Positions 56,201-64,000 of a stretch of 64,000 nt of DNA are shown here, one piece after another. Within the stretch, counting starts at the first letter, position 1, and each line of letters opens with the position of its first letter. Below the pieces are notes generated by a model. The model saw nothing but the letters and a program-made list of their open reading frames with translations. It did no database searches and was not told the origin of the DNA. Source of the DNA: an uncultured Muribaculaceae bacterium (GTDB lineage Bacteria; Bacteroidota; Bacteroidia; Bacteroidales; Muribaculaceae); NCBI GenBank assembly GCA_944321685.1, contig CALUMH010000001.1, forward strand, positions 1 to 64,000. Reading direction: 5' to 3'. The position numbers were made by a program, and so were the translations under genes.

Positions 56201-56421
56201 GGCGTACCATTCAATTCCTGCTCGATAGGTGTAGCCACGGCTTGCGAGACCGTGAGTGCGCTTGCCCCCGGATATGATGCCGAAATCCTCACCACCGGCG
56301 GAGTTATTTGTGGATATTGGTCGATAGGCAATAATAACAATCCTATTATACCTATGATTACTATCAATATCGATATGACAGCCGAAAACACCGGTCTGTC
56401 GATGAAAAAATTAACTTTCAT
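53266..56421 (-). CDS. RND efflux pump, HAE1 (AcrB-like) family
   Basis: The 1051-residue inner-membrane transporter exports hydrophobic or amphiphilic compounds using the proton gradient. It has the N-terminal FFIDRPVFSAVISILIVIIG, the signature PGASALTVSQAVATPIEQEL, the proton-relay Asp pair in GIVVDDAIVVVENVER, twelve membrane helices and two large periplasmic loops. It belongs to the drug-type HAE1 group rather than the heavy-metal HME group. Which substrates it pumps cannot be read from the sequence. It is between its adaptor and channel genes. Confidence 0.95.
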   Translation of the reverse strand: MKVNFFIDRPVFSAVISILIVIIGIIGLLLLPIDQYPQITPPVVRISASYPGASALTVSQAVATPIEQELNGTPGMLYMESNSSNSGGFTANVTFDISADADLAAVEIQNRVKLAESRLPAEVVQNGIEIEKQASNQLMTICITSDDPKFDEIYLSNFATLNILDLLRRIPGVGRVSNIGSRYYAMQIWVDPAKLANFGLTVQDVQSALKDQNRESAAGVLGQQPVDGVDITIPITAQGRLSSASQFEEIVLRANADGSLIRMRDVARVSLEAQSYNTESGINGGNAAVLGIYLLPGANAVEVADLVKQEMQEISRSFPEGLSYEVTFDMTEYISESIHEVYKTLFEALFLVMIVVFLSLQSWRATIIPIVAVPISLIGTFGFMLIMGFSLNILTLLGLVLAIGIVVDDAIVVVENVERIMEEEHLSPYEATKKAMEGLTGALIATSLVLAAVFVPVSFLSGITGQLYRQFSITIAVSVLLSAVVALTLTPVMCSLILKPVDPTKKKNRFFRLINHWIDAGNHKYVGLIKVALKNPRRIMAAFGMVIVLIFVLYKLIPTSFLPSEDQGYFTVELELPEGTTLERTRVVTERAIDYLMTLDAVEYVQNVTGTSPRVGTNQARSQLTVILKNWTERGEAPIDKVMEDVRNEFKKYPECKVYLSTPPVIPGLGTSGGFELQLEARGDATYDNLVAAADTLMYYAGQDRGLTGLSSSLQGEIPQLYFDVDRDRVKMAGVPMADVFATMKAYTGAVYVNDFNMYNRVYRVYLQAESQYREHRDNINLFFVRGKNGDMIPLTALGTTEYTTGPGSIKRFNMFTTAVIRGEAARGYSSGQAMETIERLAHEHLPDNIGVEWSGLSYQEQKAGGQTGLVLALVFLFVFLFLAALYESWTIPIAVLLSLPVAALGAYLGIMALGLENNTYFQIGLVMLMGMAAKNAILIVEFAKDEVAAGKGVQEAALHASHLRFRPILMTSLAFILGILPLVIASGPGAGSRQAIGSGVFFGMILAVTLGIVLVPFFFVMIYKTTGKIKQTKNKIHIIGKKHVTEDEAK

Positions 56422-56445
56422 TCTTTGCGATGTTTAGGCACTTGG

Positions 56446-57651
56446 TTATTCACTATCCTTATCATCTTCCCCTTCGGGTTTCACAAAATCTTCAGGCCTG
56501 GCAATAGTGACTTTTACTCCCGGCGACAATTTGTTGATACCCTCGGTCACAACCATTTCTCCCGGTACGAGACCGCGCTCTACAACCATATTGTTGCCAA
56601 ATTCGGCACTGACTTCTATATAACGGCGTTCAACCACCGAGTCGCGACGCATCACATATATATAAGATGCGCCTTTCTCTTGTATCAAGGCTTTTTGTGG
56701 TACAACGGTGGCATTTTCCATTACATCGAGCAACAGTCGTACCTTGGTAAACTGCCCGGGCAGCAAAACATGGTTGGGATTGGCCATCTCGGCGCGTACC
56801 GAGAAAGTACCGGTTTCAGGGTTTACTTGCGGCTCGGCAAAGTCAACAAGTCCTTTATATGGATACACGCTGTTATCGGCAAGGGTGATGGTTACCGTAG
56901 GCTGCCACGAACGTGTGGTGTCCTGTTGGCCTATGTTTACGTTTCGCTCCTTGCTGCGCAAATAATCAAGAGCCGTCATGCTGAAGTCCACAAGCACGGT
57001 GTCGCTTTTAACAATGGTCGCAAGCAACGACTGCGCCCCCGTTCCGACAAGCGTTCCAAGGTCAACATGGCGCTCGCTTATATGCCCAGAAATAGGAGAT
57101 GTGACTATGGTATATCCCAATTCCTGTTCGGCCTGGTCAAGGTCGGCCTGACTCATTCCCACACTTGCCACTGCTGTCTCGTATGCAGCAATGGCATTGT
57201 CAAGGTCAAGTTGGCTCGCTGCATTTTGTTCATATAAAGGGCGTATGCGTTCAAGGTCGCGCTCGGCCTTGCGGGCAGTAGCTTCATCTTTCTTCAACTG
57301 GGCACGAGCCTTGTCGGCTTTCGCCTTGTACTGGTCTTGATTTATGACAAACAGCACCTGTCCACGGTTGACATATGTACCTTCTTCAAACTTCATCTGT
57401 TCAAGGAAACCTTCCACACGGGCACGCACTTCCACAAACTGTTGCGCCCTGATACGACCCACATAGTCGCCATAAATTTCCACGTCTTGCTTTCCCGCAG
57501 GTTCTACACACACCACAGGATACTCAGGTTCGGGAGCCGGTTTACGTGTCAGTATAAACCACACGACACCTATAACCACTATCGCCACCGCAGTCACGAT
57601 TATCTGTTTCTTTCTAAACTTCAAATCTTGCTTTGTCGGATAAAGTCTCAT
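56446..57651 (-). CDS. RND periplasmic adaptor (membrane fusion protein)
   Basis: The 401-residue protein has an N-terminal membrane anchor (KQIIVTAVAIVVIGVVWFIL), the biotinyl-lipoyl half-motifs (VEVRARVEGFLEQMKFEEGT and YTIVTSPISGHISERHVDLG), a helical hairpin between them, and beta-barrel and membrane-proximal domains (TVVPQKALIQ). It ends in an acidic tail. It joins the RND pump to the outer-membrane channel and is the first gene of the operon. No regulator gene lies next to it. Confidence 0.93.
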   Translation of the reverse strand: MRLYPTKQDLKFRKKQIIVTAVAIVVIGVVWFILTRKPAPEPEYPVVCVEPAGKQDVEIYGDYVGRIRAQQFVEVRARVEGFLEQMKFEEGTYVNRGQVLFVINQDQYKAKADKARAQLKKDEATARKAERDLERIRPLYEQNAASQLDLDNAIAAYETAVASVGMSQADLDQAEQELGYTIVTSPISGHISERHVDLGTLVGTGAQSLLATIVKSDTVLVDFSMTALDYLRSKERNVNIGQQDTTRSWQPTVTITLADNSVYPYKGLVDFAEPQVNPETGTFSVRAEMANPNHVLLPGQFTKVRLLLDVMENATVVPQKALIQEKGASYIYVMRRDSVVERRYIEVSAEFGNNMVVERGLVPGEMVVTEGINKLSPGVKVTIARPEDFVKPEGEDDKDSE

Positions 57652-57924
57652 CTTAGTTTAATTTTATACGCGCAGCCTTCGCAAGGTGCATTTCCGATAG
57701 GCCACCGTCAGGTTTTGTTTTGTAAAGTTATAATTCTATTTTCATTGTGCCTCATCGCCGATCACGGCGTTTCGGTTTCCATAATCCACAGTAGTGACAA
57801 ATCAATGCAAATGTAGCCATATCGGCCAAAACAAAGGCACTTTTACATATAAAATATGCTAATTATGTCTTTTTTTTGACAGTTTAACGGCAATTTTAAC
57901 AAACTGCCACTTGGTATCATGGTA
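57652..57924. other. leader/promoter region of the efflux operon
   Basis: There is no gene here. On the minus strand a -7 match TACATTTG is at 57815-57808, with TTTG 16 bases further up (57835-57832). If used, it gives a leader of about 150 bases before the adaptor ATG. No clear operator palindrome was seen. Confidence 0.4.
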
Positions 57925-57960
57925 TAAAAAATGCCGTCGCCAAATATCTTTGGCAACGGC
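57925..57960 (-). terminator. rpmH terminator
   Basis: On the minus strand GCCGTTGCCAAAGATATTTGGCGACGGC folds to a stem with one mismatch, then runs into ATTTTTT; shown as positions 57960-57933 with the T run to 57925. Confidence 0.85.
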
Positions 57961-58045
57961 TTAACCATTAACGTTCTCCACCAATCGTCACCGACAAAAA
58001 GGGGAACTTCCCTTGTGTGGAAAGACGCATCACTGTCACAGTGGA

Positions 58046-58201
58046 TTACTTGCTTCCTATAGAATCGCTTACAGTAAGGCTGTAACGACCTTTTGCGCGG
58101 CGGCGGGCAAGCACCTTGCGGCCGTCAGCCGTTTTCATTCTTTGGCGGAAGCCATGCTTATTAACTCTCTTCCTGTTCGACGGTTGGTATGTTCTTTTCA
58201 T
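58046..58201 (-). CDS. rpmH: 50S ribosomal protein L34
   Basis: A 51-codon gene on the minus strand from ATG 58201 to TAA 58046. The product begins [20 protein letters not shown], then has [20 protein letters not shown] and a short tail. This is the full L34 sequence pattern, with a Bacteroidota-type C-terminal extension of a few residues. The gene is easily missed because of its size. It has its own consensus promoter and terminator, and is divergent from efp. It is not next to dnaA or rnpA here, as is usual in Bacteroidota. Confidence 0.95.
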   Translation of the reverse strand: MKRTYQPSNRKRVNKHGFRQRMKTADGRKVLARRRAKGRYSLTVSDSIGSK

Positions 58202-58245
58202 CGTTTTATATTTTTATTGTTCTTTTTTGTTTCAAATTCGGTGTG

Positions 58246-58277
58246 CAAAAGTAGCTACTTTTTTTGAATTTACCAAA
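58246..58277 (-). promoter_or_regulatory. consensus promoter of rpmH
   Basis: On the minus strand TTTG (58277-58274), 20 bases, TACTTTTG (58253-58246), 45 bases before the rpmH ATG. Confidence 0.75.
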
Positions 58278-58303
58278 GCGCACTCAGTTTTTTGCCCCAT
58301 TCT

Positions 58304-58334
58304 TTTGTGTTTTTTCCGATTTACAGTAATTTTG
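58304..58334 (+). promoter_or_regulatory. consensus promoter of efp
   Basis: TTTG (58304-58307), 19 bases, TAATTTTG (58327-58334): exact consensus, 46 bases before the efp ATG. Confidence 0.8.
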
Positions 58335-58380
58335 CACCACAAATAATTCCAATTTTAAATTACACTATACATTAATATAT

Positions 58381-58944
58381 ATGATTAACGCTCAAGACAT
58401 CAAGAACGGAACTTGCATCCGTATGGACGGCAGATTGTATTTCTGCGTAGAATTCCTACACGTTAAGCCGGGCAAAGGCAACACCTTTATGCGTACCAAA
58501 CTCAAAGACGTGGTTGACGGCCGCGTGATAGAACGCCGCTTCAACATCGGCGAAAAACTCGAAGACGTGCGCGTGGAACGCCGCCCCTACCAATACCTAT
58601 ACCAAGAAGGTGGCGACGACATATTCATGAACAACGAAACTTTCGAGCAGATACCCATCGCCAAGGATCTTGTTACCGGAGCTGCTTTCATGAAAGAAGG
58701 CGATACCGTGGAGGTGGTTTCAGATGCTTCTACCGAGACTGTGCTTTATGCCGAAATGCCAGTAAAGACCGTCTTGAAAGTAACCTATACCGAACCGGGG
58801 TTGAAAGGCGACACAGCAACCAACACATTGAAACCCGCAACCGTTGAAACCGGTGCCACAGTGAAAGTGCCCTTGTTCATCAACGAAGGCGAACTCATCG
58901 AAGTTGACACACGCGACGGCTCATACGTCGGCCGCGTAAAATAA
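58381..58944 (+). CDS. efp: translation elongation factor P
   Basis: EF-P rescues ribosomes stalled at consecutive prolines. The 187-residue product has the three OB/KOW-like domains; domain I has the loop [10 protein letters not shown] with Lys at residue 32 at the site that many bacteria modify. The C-terminal signature [21 protein letters not shown] is intact. The modifying enzyme is not encoded nearby. It is monocistronic, with a consensus promoter and a terminator at 58999-59033. Confidence 0.96.
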   Translation: MINAQDIKNGTCIRMDGRLYFCVEFLHVKPGKGNTFMRTKLKDVVDGRVIERRFNIGEKLEDVRVERRPYQYLYQEGGDDIFMNNETFEQIPIAKDLVTGAAFMKEGDTVEVVSDASTETVLYAEMPVKTVLKVTYTEPGLKGDTATNTLKPATVETGATVKVPLFINEGELIEVDTRDGSYVGRVK

Positions 58945-58963
58945 CAAAAAACAGGCTACACCT

Positions 58964-59033
58964 CTCCAAAAAATTCTTTGGAGAACGAAACAATTATCAC
59001 GCCTCAGCACAAATTCTTGCCGAGGCGTTTTTT
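58964..59033 (+). terminator. two hairpins after efp; the second an intrinsic terminator
   Basis: CTCCAAA/TTTGGAG (58964-58984) is a small hairpin. ACGCCTC (58999-59005) pairs with GAGGCGT (59022-59028), followed by TTTTTT. Confidence 0.8.
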
Positions 59034-59104
59034 ATTTCCGAAAGTTTGTACGAAACCACACGGCAATATTATAAAATCAGGCTGTTTATGTCATTTTTTA
59101 TTTG

Positions 59105-59112
59105 TACATTTG
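59105..59112 (+). promoter_or_regulatory. -7 box of purB
   Basis: TACATTTG matches the -7 consensus; the -33 is only TGTTTA-like at 59083-59088. It gives a leader of about 75 bases. Confidence 0.5.
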
Positions 59113-59192
59113 CAGCAATTTAAGCATCGGCTTTTAATGATTTGAGATCATTTTAACTACCAATTTTTATATTTTTATTATTATATCATTCT

Positions 59193-60536
59193 ATGAATCT
59201 GTCGCCACTCACCGCAATTTCCCCCATTGACGGGAGATACCGCTCGAAAACCGAACAATTAGATTTGTACTTTTCGGAATTTGCCCTTATTCGCTACAGG
59301 GTAAAAGTTGAAGTAGAATATTTTATTGCATTATGCCAATTGCCATTACCGCAACTGGCCACAGTGCCTCACGACAAATTCCAATGCTTGCGCGAAATAT
59401 ACGAAAACTTCTCGGTAGATGATGCCGGGCGTATCAAGGAAATCGAAAGCGTAACCAACCACGACGTGAAAGCCGTTGAATATTTCTTAAAGGAAAATTT
59501 CGATCTGTTCGGCTTGCAGCAATATAAAGAATTCATTCACTTCGGGCTGACTTCGCAAGACATCAACAACACATCTGTACCGATGTCGATAAAAGACGCC
59601 TTGCACGAGGCTTACTTGCCCCTTATGAATGAATTGTTGTCGATTCTCGACCGCTATGCCACCGAATGGAACGATGTGCCGATGCTTGCACGCACACACG
59701 GGCAACCTGCATCCCCTACTCGCCTCGGCAAAGAAATACGTGTATTTGCCTACCGCCTGCGCCAACAATTACAGATGCTTTCGCAAGTTCCTGTTTCAGG
59801 CAAATTCGGCGGCGCAACAGGCAACTTCAACGCCCATCTCGCCGCATTCCCCAAATACGACTGGGTGGCATTTGCCAACTCTTTCTTGCAAGACACACTC
59901 GGGATACAACGGGAACAATGGACTACACAAATTTCCAACTACGACAACATGGGGGCACTTTTCGATACCCTCAGGCGTATCAACACAATAATCATCGACC
60001 TCGACCGGGACATTTGGCAATATATCTCGATGAATTACTTCAAGCAAAAAATCAAAGCCGGAGAAGTTGGTTCATCGGCAATGCCACACAAAGTCAACCC
60101 TATAGATTTTGAAAACTCCGAAGGGAACTTGGGTATAGCTAATGCAATATTCTCGCACTTGTCAACCAAGCTGCCGGTATCAAGGCTGCAACGCGACCTT
60201 ACCGATTCAACAGTATTACGTAACATCGGCGTTCCTTTCGGGCACACTCTTATTGCATTACACAGCACCATCAAAGGCCTCAACAAGCTCATATTAAACC
60301 AAGAAGCCATTAATGCCGACCTTGATGGTATGTGGAACGTAGTGGCCGAGGCAATACAGACTATTTTGCGCCGCGAAGGATATGAAAAACCATACGAGAC
60401 ATTAAAAGCATTGACCCGCACCAACAGTGTGGTAAATGCCGAAAGCATCGCAAATTTCATCGATACGCTCAATGTCTCGGATGAGGTGAAAGCCGAACTG
60501 AAACAAATAACCCCGCACAATTATACCGGATATTGA
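59193..60536 (+). CDS. purB: adenylosuccinate lyase
   Basis: PurB cleaves SAICAR and adenylosuccinate to fumarate plus AICAR or AMP. The 447-residue product matches the E. coli-type enzyme: LTAISPIDGRYRSKTEQLDL at the start, FGLTSQDINNTSVP, ARTHGQPASPTRLGKE with the general acid His, and the fumarase/ASL signature GSSAMPHKVNPIDFEN. Together with the PurF-like gene at 45480 the window holds two purine genes, although they are not in one operon. It ends at the inverted repeat 60551-60607. Confidence 0.96.
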   Translation: MNLSPLTAISPIDGRYRSKTEQLDLYFSEFALIRYRVKVEVEYFIALCQLPLPQLATVPHDKFQCLREIYENFSVDDAGRIKEIESVTNHDVKAVEYFLKENFDLFGLQQYKEFIHFGLTSQDINNTSVPMSIKDALHEAYLPLMNELLSILDRYATEWNDVPMLARTHGQPASPTRLGKEIRVFAYRLRQQLQMLSQVPVSGKFGGATGNFNAHLAAFPKYDWVAFANSFLQDTLGIQREQWTTQISNYDNMGALFDTLRRINTIIIDLDRDIWQYISMNYFKQKIKAGEVGSSAMPHKVNPIDFENSEGNLGIANAIFSHLSTKLPVSRLQRDLTDSTVLRNIGVPFGHTLIALHSTIKGLNKLILNQEAINADLDGMWNVVAEAIQTILRREGYEKPYETLKALTRTNSVVNAESIANFIDTLNVSDEVKAELKQITPHNYTGY

Positions 60537-60550
60537 CACACAATACCTGC

Positions 60551-60607
60551 GAGCCTGTTTAAATTTCGGCAAAAAACACTTGACTGATTTCCAATTTAAA
60601 CAGGCTC
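60551..60607. repeat. 15-bp perfect inverted repeat after purB
   Basis: GAGCCTGTTTAAATT (60551-60565) and AATTTAAACAGGCTC (60593-60607) are exact complements around a 27-base loop. It probably terminates purB, but there is no T run, and its core CCTGTTTAAATTT recurs at 47371 after the purF-like gene. Confidence 0.6.
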
Positions 60608-60631
60608 TTAGCTAAATTTCACGATTTCAAG

Positions 60632-60662
60632 TTTGTTTTATTCAGGCTTTTAAGTATCTTTG
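60632..60662 (+). promoter_or_regulatory. consensus promoter of the rluB-like gene
   Basis: TTTG (60632-60635), 19 bases, TATCTTTG (60655-60662): exact consensus, about 86 bases before the ATG at 60748. Confidence 0.8.
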
Positions 60663-60747
60663 CAACATCATAAATGAAAAATATTTATTTTTTTAAACCT
60701 TATTACTAAACTATTAGCCGAGAGGCCAAGATTTGAATTGTAAACTT

Positions 60748-62223
60748 ATGGAAGAGAATGTAGAAAAAAAGACAAGACGACCGCGGATTGGCGAAAACAA
60801 AGGAGAAATCGCCGATAGCAATGAAAGCCGCTACGAGAAAATCGAATACAACACCGAGAACCGTGGCGAAAATGCATCACAATCGGGCGAATACTCCCAA
60901 AACTATCAACGCGGAGATTACAGAGAACAACGTGGGTATAACCAACGCGGAGGGTATAACAACCAACGCAGCAACAACAGCTGCTACAACAATTACGAAA
61001 ACAGCGAGAACGGTGAAGGCAGCCAGGAACAAGGCGAAGGGGGAAACAACTACCAGCAACGCGGAAATTACCAACGTGGCGGGTACCAGCAACGCGGAGG
61101 GTACAATAACCAACGTGGCGGATACCAGCAACGCGGAGGGTATAATAACCAACGCGGCGGATACCAACAACGCAACAACCAAGGTGGCGGGTATAACAAC
61201 CAACGTGGCGGGTATAACAACCAACGTGGCGGATACCAACAGCGCAACAACCAAGGTGGTTATAACCAAGGCGGGTACAACCAAAACGGAAATTACCAAC
61301 AGCGAGGCGGGTACCAACAACGCGGAAATAACCAAGGTGGCGGATATAACAATCAACGCGGAGGGTACAACAACCAACGTGGCGGATACAACAAAAATGC
61401 CGGACAACACAACCAGCGCAACCGCAACCAGCAACATCCGCAACAAATGCGCTTCACTCCGCGCCCGAAACGCATCGAATATGAATTGCCTGAAGTTGAT
61501 CCAAACGAACCGATTCGTTTGAACAAATTCATGGCCAACGCCGGCGTATGCTCACGTCGTGAAGCCGATGAATTGATACAAAAGGGCGAAGTTAAAGTAA
61601 ATGGCGTACCTGTAACCGAATTGGGGACAAAAATCACTCGCAACGACGTGGTTGAATACAACGACAAGGTGGTAACCCTCGAAAGCAAATGCTACATCTT
61701 GCTTAACAAACCCAAAGATTGCGTTACCACAAGCGATGACCCCAACGGCCGCACAACTGTAATGGACCTTATCAAGGGTGCTTGCACCGAACGTGTATAT
61801 CCGGTCGGACGCCTCGACCGCAACACCACAGGCGTGTTGCTGCTGACTAACGATGGAGATCTCGCTTCAAAACTCACGCATCCCAAATATATCAAAAAGA
61901 AAATTTACCAAGTATGGACCGACAAGCCCATCTCGGAAGATGATATGCAACACATTGCCGATGGCGTGGAACTCGACGACGGCCCCATTCATGCCGATGC
62001 CATAAGCTATGTGTCGCCAACCGACAAGAAACAAGCAGGCATTGAGATACATTCGGGTCGTAACCGTGTGGTTCGACGCATATTCGAGTCGTTGGGTTAT
62101 CACGTAGTTAAGCTCGACCGTGTTTATTTCGCAGGTCTCACCAAGAAAAATCTTGCTCGCGGCAAATGGCGTTACCTGACACAAGAAGAAGTAAACTTCT
62201 TGAAACAAGGTTCATTTGAATAA
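60748..62223 (+). CDS. rluB: RluB-type pseudouridine synthase with RGG/Asn/Gln-rich N terminus
   Basis: The 491-residue protein has two halves. Residues about 55-235 are low-complexity: tandem units of RGGYNNQ and RGGYQQ, with GGGNNY interruptions, predicted disordered and like RNA-binding RGG boxes. After a basic linker comes an S4 domain (IRLNKFMANAGVCSRREADE) and an RsuA/RluB-family catalytic domain with YPVGRLDRNTTGVLLLTNDG (catalytic Asp) and SGRNRVVRRIFESLGY. It should modify U2605-equivalent of 23S rRNA (known for RluB). I chose ATG 60748 (MEENVEKKTRRPRI) over a TTG 15 bases upstream. It is followed by asnS. Confidence 0.93.
   Translation: MEENVEKKTRRPRIGENKGEIADSNESRYEKIEYNTENRGENASQSGEYSQNYQRGDYREQRGYNQRGGYNNQRSNNSCYNNYENSENGEGSQEQGEGGNNYQQRGNYQRGGYQQRGGYNNQRGGYQQRGGYNNQRGGYQQRNNQGGGYNNQRGGYNNQRGGYQQRNNQGGYNQGGYNQNGNYQQRGGYQQRGNNQGGGYNNQRGGYNNQRGGYNKNAGQHNQRNRNQQHPQQMRFTPRPKRIEYELPEVDPNEPIRLNKFMANAGVCSRREADELIQKGEVKVNGVPVTELGTKITRNDVVEYNDKVVTLESKCYILLNKPKDCVTTSDDPNGRTTVMDLIKGACTERVYPVGRLDRNTTGVLLLTNDGDLASKLTHPKYIKKKIYQVWTDKPISEDDMQHIADGVELDDGPIHADAISYVSPTDKKQAGIEIHSGRNRVVRRIFESLGYHVVKLDRVYFAGLTKKNLARGKWRYLTQEEVNFLKQGSFE
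60948..61395 (+). repeat. coding tandem-repeat tract (RGGYNNQ / RGGYQQ units)
   Basis: Short degenerate DNA repeats, typically CAACGTGGCGGGTA(C/T)-like 18-21-base units, encode the RGG tract of the pseudouridine synthase. Repeat number could vary among strains by slippage or recombination without changing frame. The biased composition also opens long false frames on both strands. Confidence 0.85.
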
Positions 62224-62246
62224 ATAAAGCAACAACCACAAAAAGG

Positions 62247-62293
62247 CATTGTGTTACTTCGATACAATTATAATTGGACGATGTAACACAATG
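62247..62293. promoter_or_regulatory. 11-bp perfect inverted repeat upstream of asnS
   Basis: CATTGTGTTAC (62247-62257) and GTAACACAATG (62283-62293) pair around a 25-base loop, ending 20 bases before the asnS ATG. It may terminate the rluB transcript or act in the asnS leader. It is too close to the start to ignore as a regulatory structure. Confidence 0.5.
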
Positions 62294-62313
62294 TTTATTA
62301 ATCAATATCATTA

Positions 62314-63717
62314 ATGTCAATCATGGCACTGAAAAGAACAAAAATCGTTGATATATTCAACCCTGAACTTATAGGAGAAAAAGTGTGCGTTAAAGGTTGG
62401 GTAAGAACTCGCCGGGGCAACAAGAATGTTCAATTTGTTGCTCTTAACGACGGATCCACAATCAAGAACATACAAATTGTTTTTGATTTGGCAAAATTCT
62501 CGGAAGACGAGCTTAAACCTATCACCACAGGTGCAAGCCTGCACGTGGAAGGAGAACTCGTGGCTTCGCAAGGGAAAGGCCAAACGTGTGAAATACAAGC
62601 CGAAACAATCGAAATATATGGAACGGCCGATCCTCAAACTTACCCTTTGCAAAAGAAAGGACACACATTGGAGTTCCTGCGCGAAATTGCCCATTTACGT
62701 CCTCGCACCAACACATTCGGAGCCGTTCTGCGCATACGGCACAATCTTGCATTTGCAATACACAAATTCTTTAATGAGCGTGGATTTTTCTATCTCAACA
62801 CTCCGCTTATCACAGCCAGCGACTGCGAAGGCGCAGGTGCCATGTTCCAGGTAACTACACTCGACCTTAACAACCTGCCCAAGACCGAAGATGGAACAAT
62901 CGACTACGCCCAAGATTTCTTTGGCAAGCAGACAAGCCTAACCGTCTCGGGACAACTTGAAGGCGAACTTGGAGCAACGGCACTCGGTGCTATATACACC
63001 TTCGGCCCCACATTCAGGGCTGAAAACTCCAACACGCCTCGACACCTTGCCGAATTTTGGATGATAGAACCGGAAGTCGCTTTCAACGACATTACCGACA
63101 ACATGGATCTTGCCGAAGAATTCATAAAATATTGCATCGTGTATGCCCTTGAAAATTGCAAAGACGACATAGAATTCCTGGCTCAAATGTATGACAAGAA
63201 TTTGGTTGAACGACTGGAATTTGTATTGCACAACCAATTCATGCGTCTGCCATACACCGAAGCCATAAAAATACTTGAAGCATCGGATAAGAAATTCGAG
63301 TTTCCCGTTTCATGGGGCATCGACCTGCAAAGCGAACATGAACGCTACCTCGTGGAGGAACATTTCAAGAAACCTGTCATTCTCACCGACTATCCAAAGG
63401 AAATCAAGGCTTTCTACATGAAGCTCAACGAAGATGGCAAGACCGTACGTGCAATGGACGTTCTGTTCCCACAAATAGGTGAAATCATTGGCGGCTCGGA
63501 ACGTGAAGCCGATTATGACAAGCTGCTTGCACGAATCGAAGAACTGCACATACCCATGAAAGATATGTGGTGGTATCTCGACACTCGCCGTTTTGGTACC
63601 GTTCCTCACTCGGGATTTGGCCTCGGATTTGAACGCCTTGTGCTGTTTGTTACAGGAATGACCAATATACGCGACGTAATTCCTTTCCCTCGCACACCCA
63701 AGAATGCCGAATTTTAA
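62314..63717 (+). CDS. asnS: asparaginyl-tRNA synthetase
   Basis: AsnS charges tRNA-Asn. The 467-residue class IIb enzyme has an N-terminal OB-fold ([20 protein letters not shown]), motif 2 ([20 protein letters not shown]) and motif 3 ([15 protein letters not shown]). The [16 protein letters not shown] segment and absence of an insertion favour AsnRS over AspRS. ATG 62314 and ATG 62323 ([10 protein letters not shown]) are both possible starts. It is followed by a strong terminator. Confidence 0.95.
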   Translation: MSIMALKRTKIVDIFNPELIGEKVCVKGWVRTRRGNKNVQFVALNDGSTIKNIQIVFDLAKFSEDELKPITTGASLHVEGELVASQGKGQTCEIQAETIEIYGTADPQTYPLQKKGHTLEFLREIAHLRPRTNTFGAVLRIRHNLAFAIHKFFNERGFFYLNTPLITASDCEGAGAMFQVTTLDLNNLPKTEDGTIDYAQDFFGKQTSLTVSGQLEGELGATALGAIYTFGPTFRAENSNTPRHLAEFWMIEPEVAFNDITDNMDLAEEFIKYCIVYALENCKDDIEFLAQMYDKNLVERLEFVLHNQFMRLPYTEAIKILEASDKKFEFPVSWGIDLQSEHERYLVEEHFKKPVILTDYPKEIKAFYMKLNEDGKTVRAMDVLFPQIGEIIGGSEREADYDKLLARIEELHIPMKDMWWYLDTRRFGTVPHSGFGLGFERLVLFVTGMTNIRDVIPFPRTPKNAEF

Positions 63718-63740
63718 AAATTATACAAGTTAATACAGAA

Positions 63741-63784
63741 AACAAGCAGGATGGTTCCTAAACACCATCCTGCTTGTTTTTTTC
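63741..63784 (+). terminator. asnS terminator
   Basis: AACAAGCAGGATGG and CCATCCTGCTTGTT form a perfect 14-bp stem followed by TTTTTT. Being A-rich on the other side, it can also stop the convergent pseudouridine synthase gene. Confidence 0.88.
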
Positions 63785-63795
63785 ATTAGTGGTTT

Positions 63796-64000
63796 TCATT
63801 TCAGGCCCCCGGCAAACGTTCTCCACTTTTCTATCAAAGCCTGCATATCTTGTGGTATCTCACTGTCAAAATCCATCTGCTGTCCGGTTTTGGGATGCAC
63901 AAAGCCGAGAGTCTTGGCATGAAGAGCCTGACGCGGACACATTTCAAAGCAATTACGCACAAATTGCATATATTTGCCTGAATTATTGCCTCGCAATACC
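63796..64000 (-). CDS. RluA/RluD-family pseudouridine synthase, 3' end (partial)
   Basis: The minus-strand frame is open to the window edge. The visible C-terminal part (FVRNCFEMCPRQALHAKTLG, then FVHPKTGQQMDFDSEIPQDM) is the conserved end of RluD-like 23S rRNA pseudouridine synthases. The catalytic GRLD-type part lies beyond 64000, so only family, not target uridine, can be given. It converges on asnS. Confidence 0.85.
   Translation of the reverse strand, partial: VLRGNNSGKYMQFVRNCFEMCPRQALHAKTLGFVHPKTGQQMDFDSEIPQDMQALIEKWRTFAGGLK

Noticed and set aside
60788-61522. Long frames on both strands inside the RGG repeat tract
   Set aside because: Tandem repeats keep all frames open; the products are simple-sequence only (Thr/Ala-rich or Val/Leu-rich), and the in-frame synthase explains the DNA.
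1-64000. CRISPR arrays, tRNA or rRNA genes
   Set aside because: No regularly spaced direct repeats with unique spacers were seen, and no cloverleaf or rRNA-like sequence was recognised in the intergenic stretches examined by eye.

Overview
The window looks like chromosomal DNA from a member of the Bacteroidales; I would guess Muribaculaceae or a close relative, but the family is inference. The support is: repeated matches to the Bacteroidota promoter consensus (-33 TTTG, about 19-21 bp, -7 TAnnTTTG); the gene order efp - purB - RGG-rich rluB - asnS; a VorDBAC-type 2-oxoacid:ferredoxin oxidoreductase; lipoproteins of Bacteroidota families (BACON repeats, DUF4827); DUF3332; and a CBM20-containing 4-alpha-glucanotransferase. 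No rRNA, tRNA or CRISPR array was recognised.

Region 1 (1-7040) is the accessory part. Its left half is a run of micro-ORFs and damaged genes: a hydrophobic small protein split by a frameshift, an LHH-type HNH nuclease with an in-frame TAG, a von Willebrand A (vWA) protein cut to a stub, and a zinc-ribbon gene frameshifted in a C run. Its right half is intact and reads as one unit: an acidic protein, a polytopic membrane protein, a 714-residue coiled-coil protein with a winged-helix-like N terminus, a DUF4112 membrane protein and a YbjN-like protein. The unit ends at a perfect 15-bp inverted repeat. This is the best candidate here for an undescribed system.

Region 2 (7165-18600) has clpB, a lipoprotein-murB-metallohydrolase operon, and a PhoB/PhoR-like regulator-kinase-PiT phosphate transporter operon. 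The latter has Pho-box-like direct repeats where a -33 element would be expected. Region 3 (18600-31400) has malQ, an AT-richer radical SAM plus Gfo/Idh pair that overlaps a truncated ECF sigma remnant, an acyl-CoA synthetase, the VorDBAC operon, a DUF2461 gene and a GH3 beta-glucosidase.

Region 4 (31440-45300) has rpsF-rpsR-rplI, a DUF3332 lipoprotein, menBCE (menaquinone), an nrnA-DUF4827-glmM operon, a TPR gene divergent from a MINPP-like inositol polyphosphate phosphatase, a Crp-like regulator with a GtrB-like glycosyltransferase, and a BACON lipoprotein. Region 5 (45460-64000) has a long-form purF-like gene, carA-carB, an RND efflux operon (MFP-RND-OMF), rpmH, efp, purB, an RluB-type pseudouridine synthase with a long RGG/Asn/Gln-rich N terminus, asnS, and the 3' end of an RluA/RluD-type pseudouridine synthase cut by the window edge. 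Most operons end in clear hairpin terminators, listed separately.
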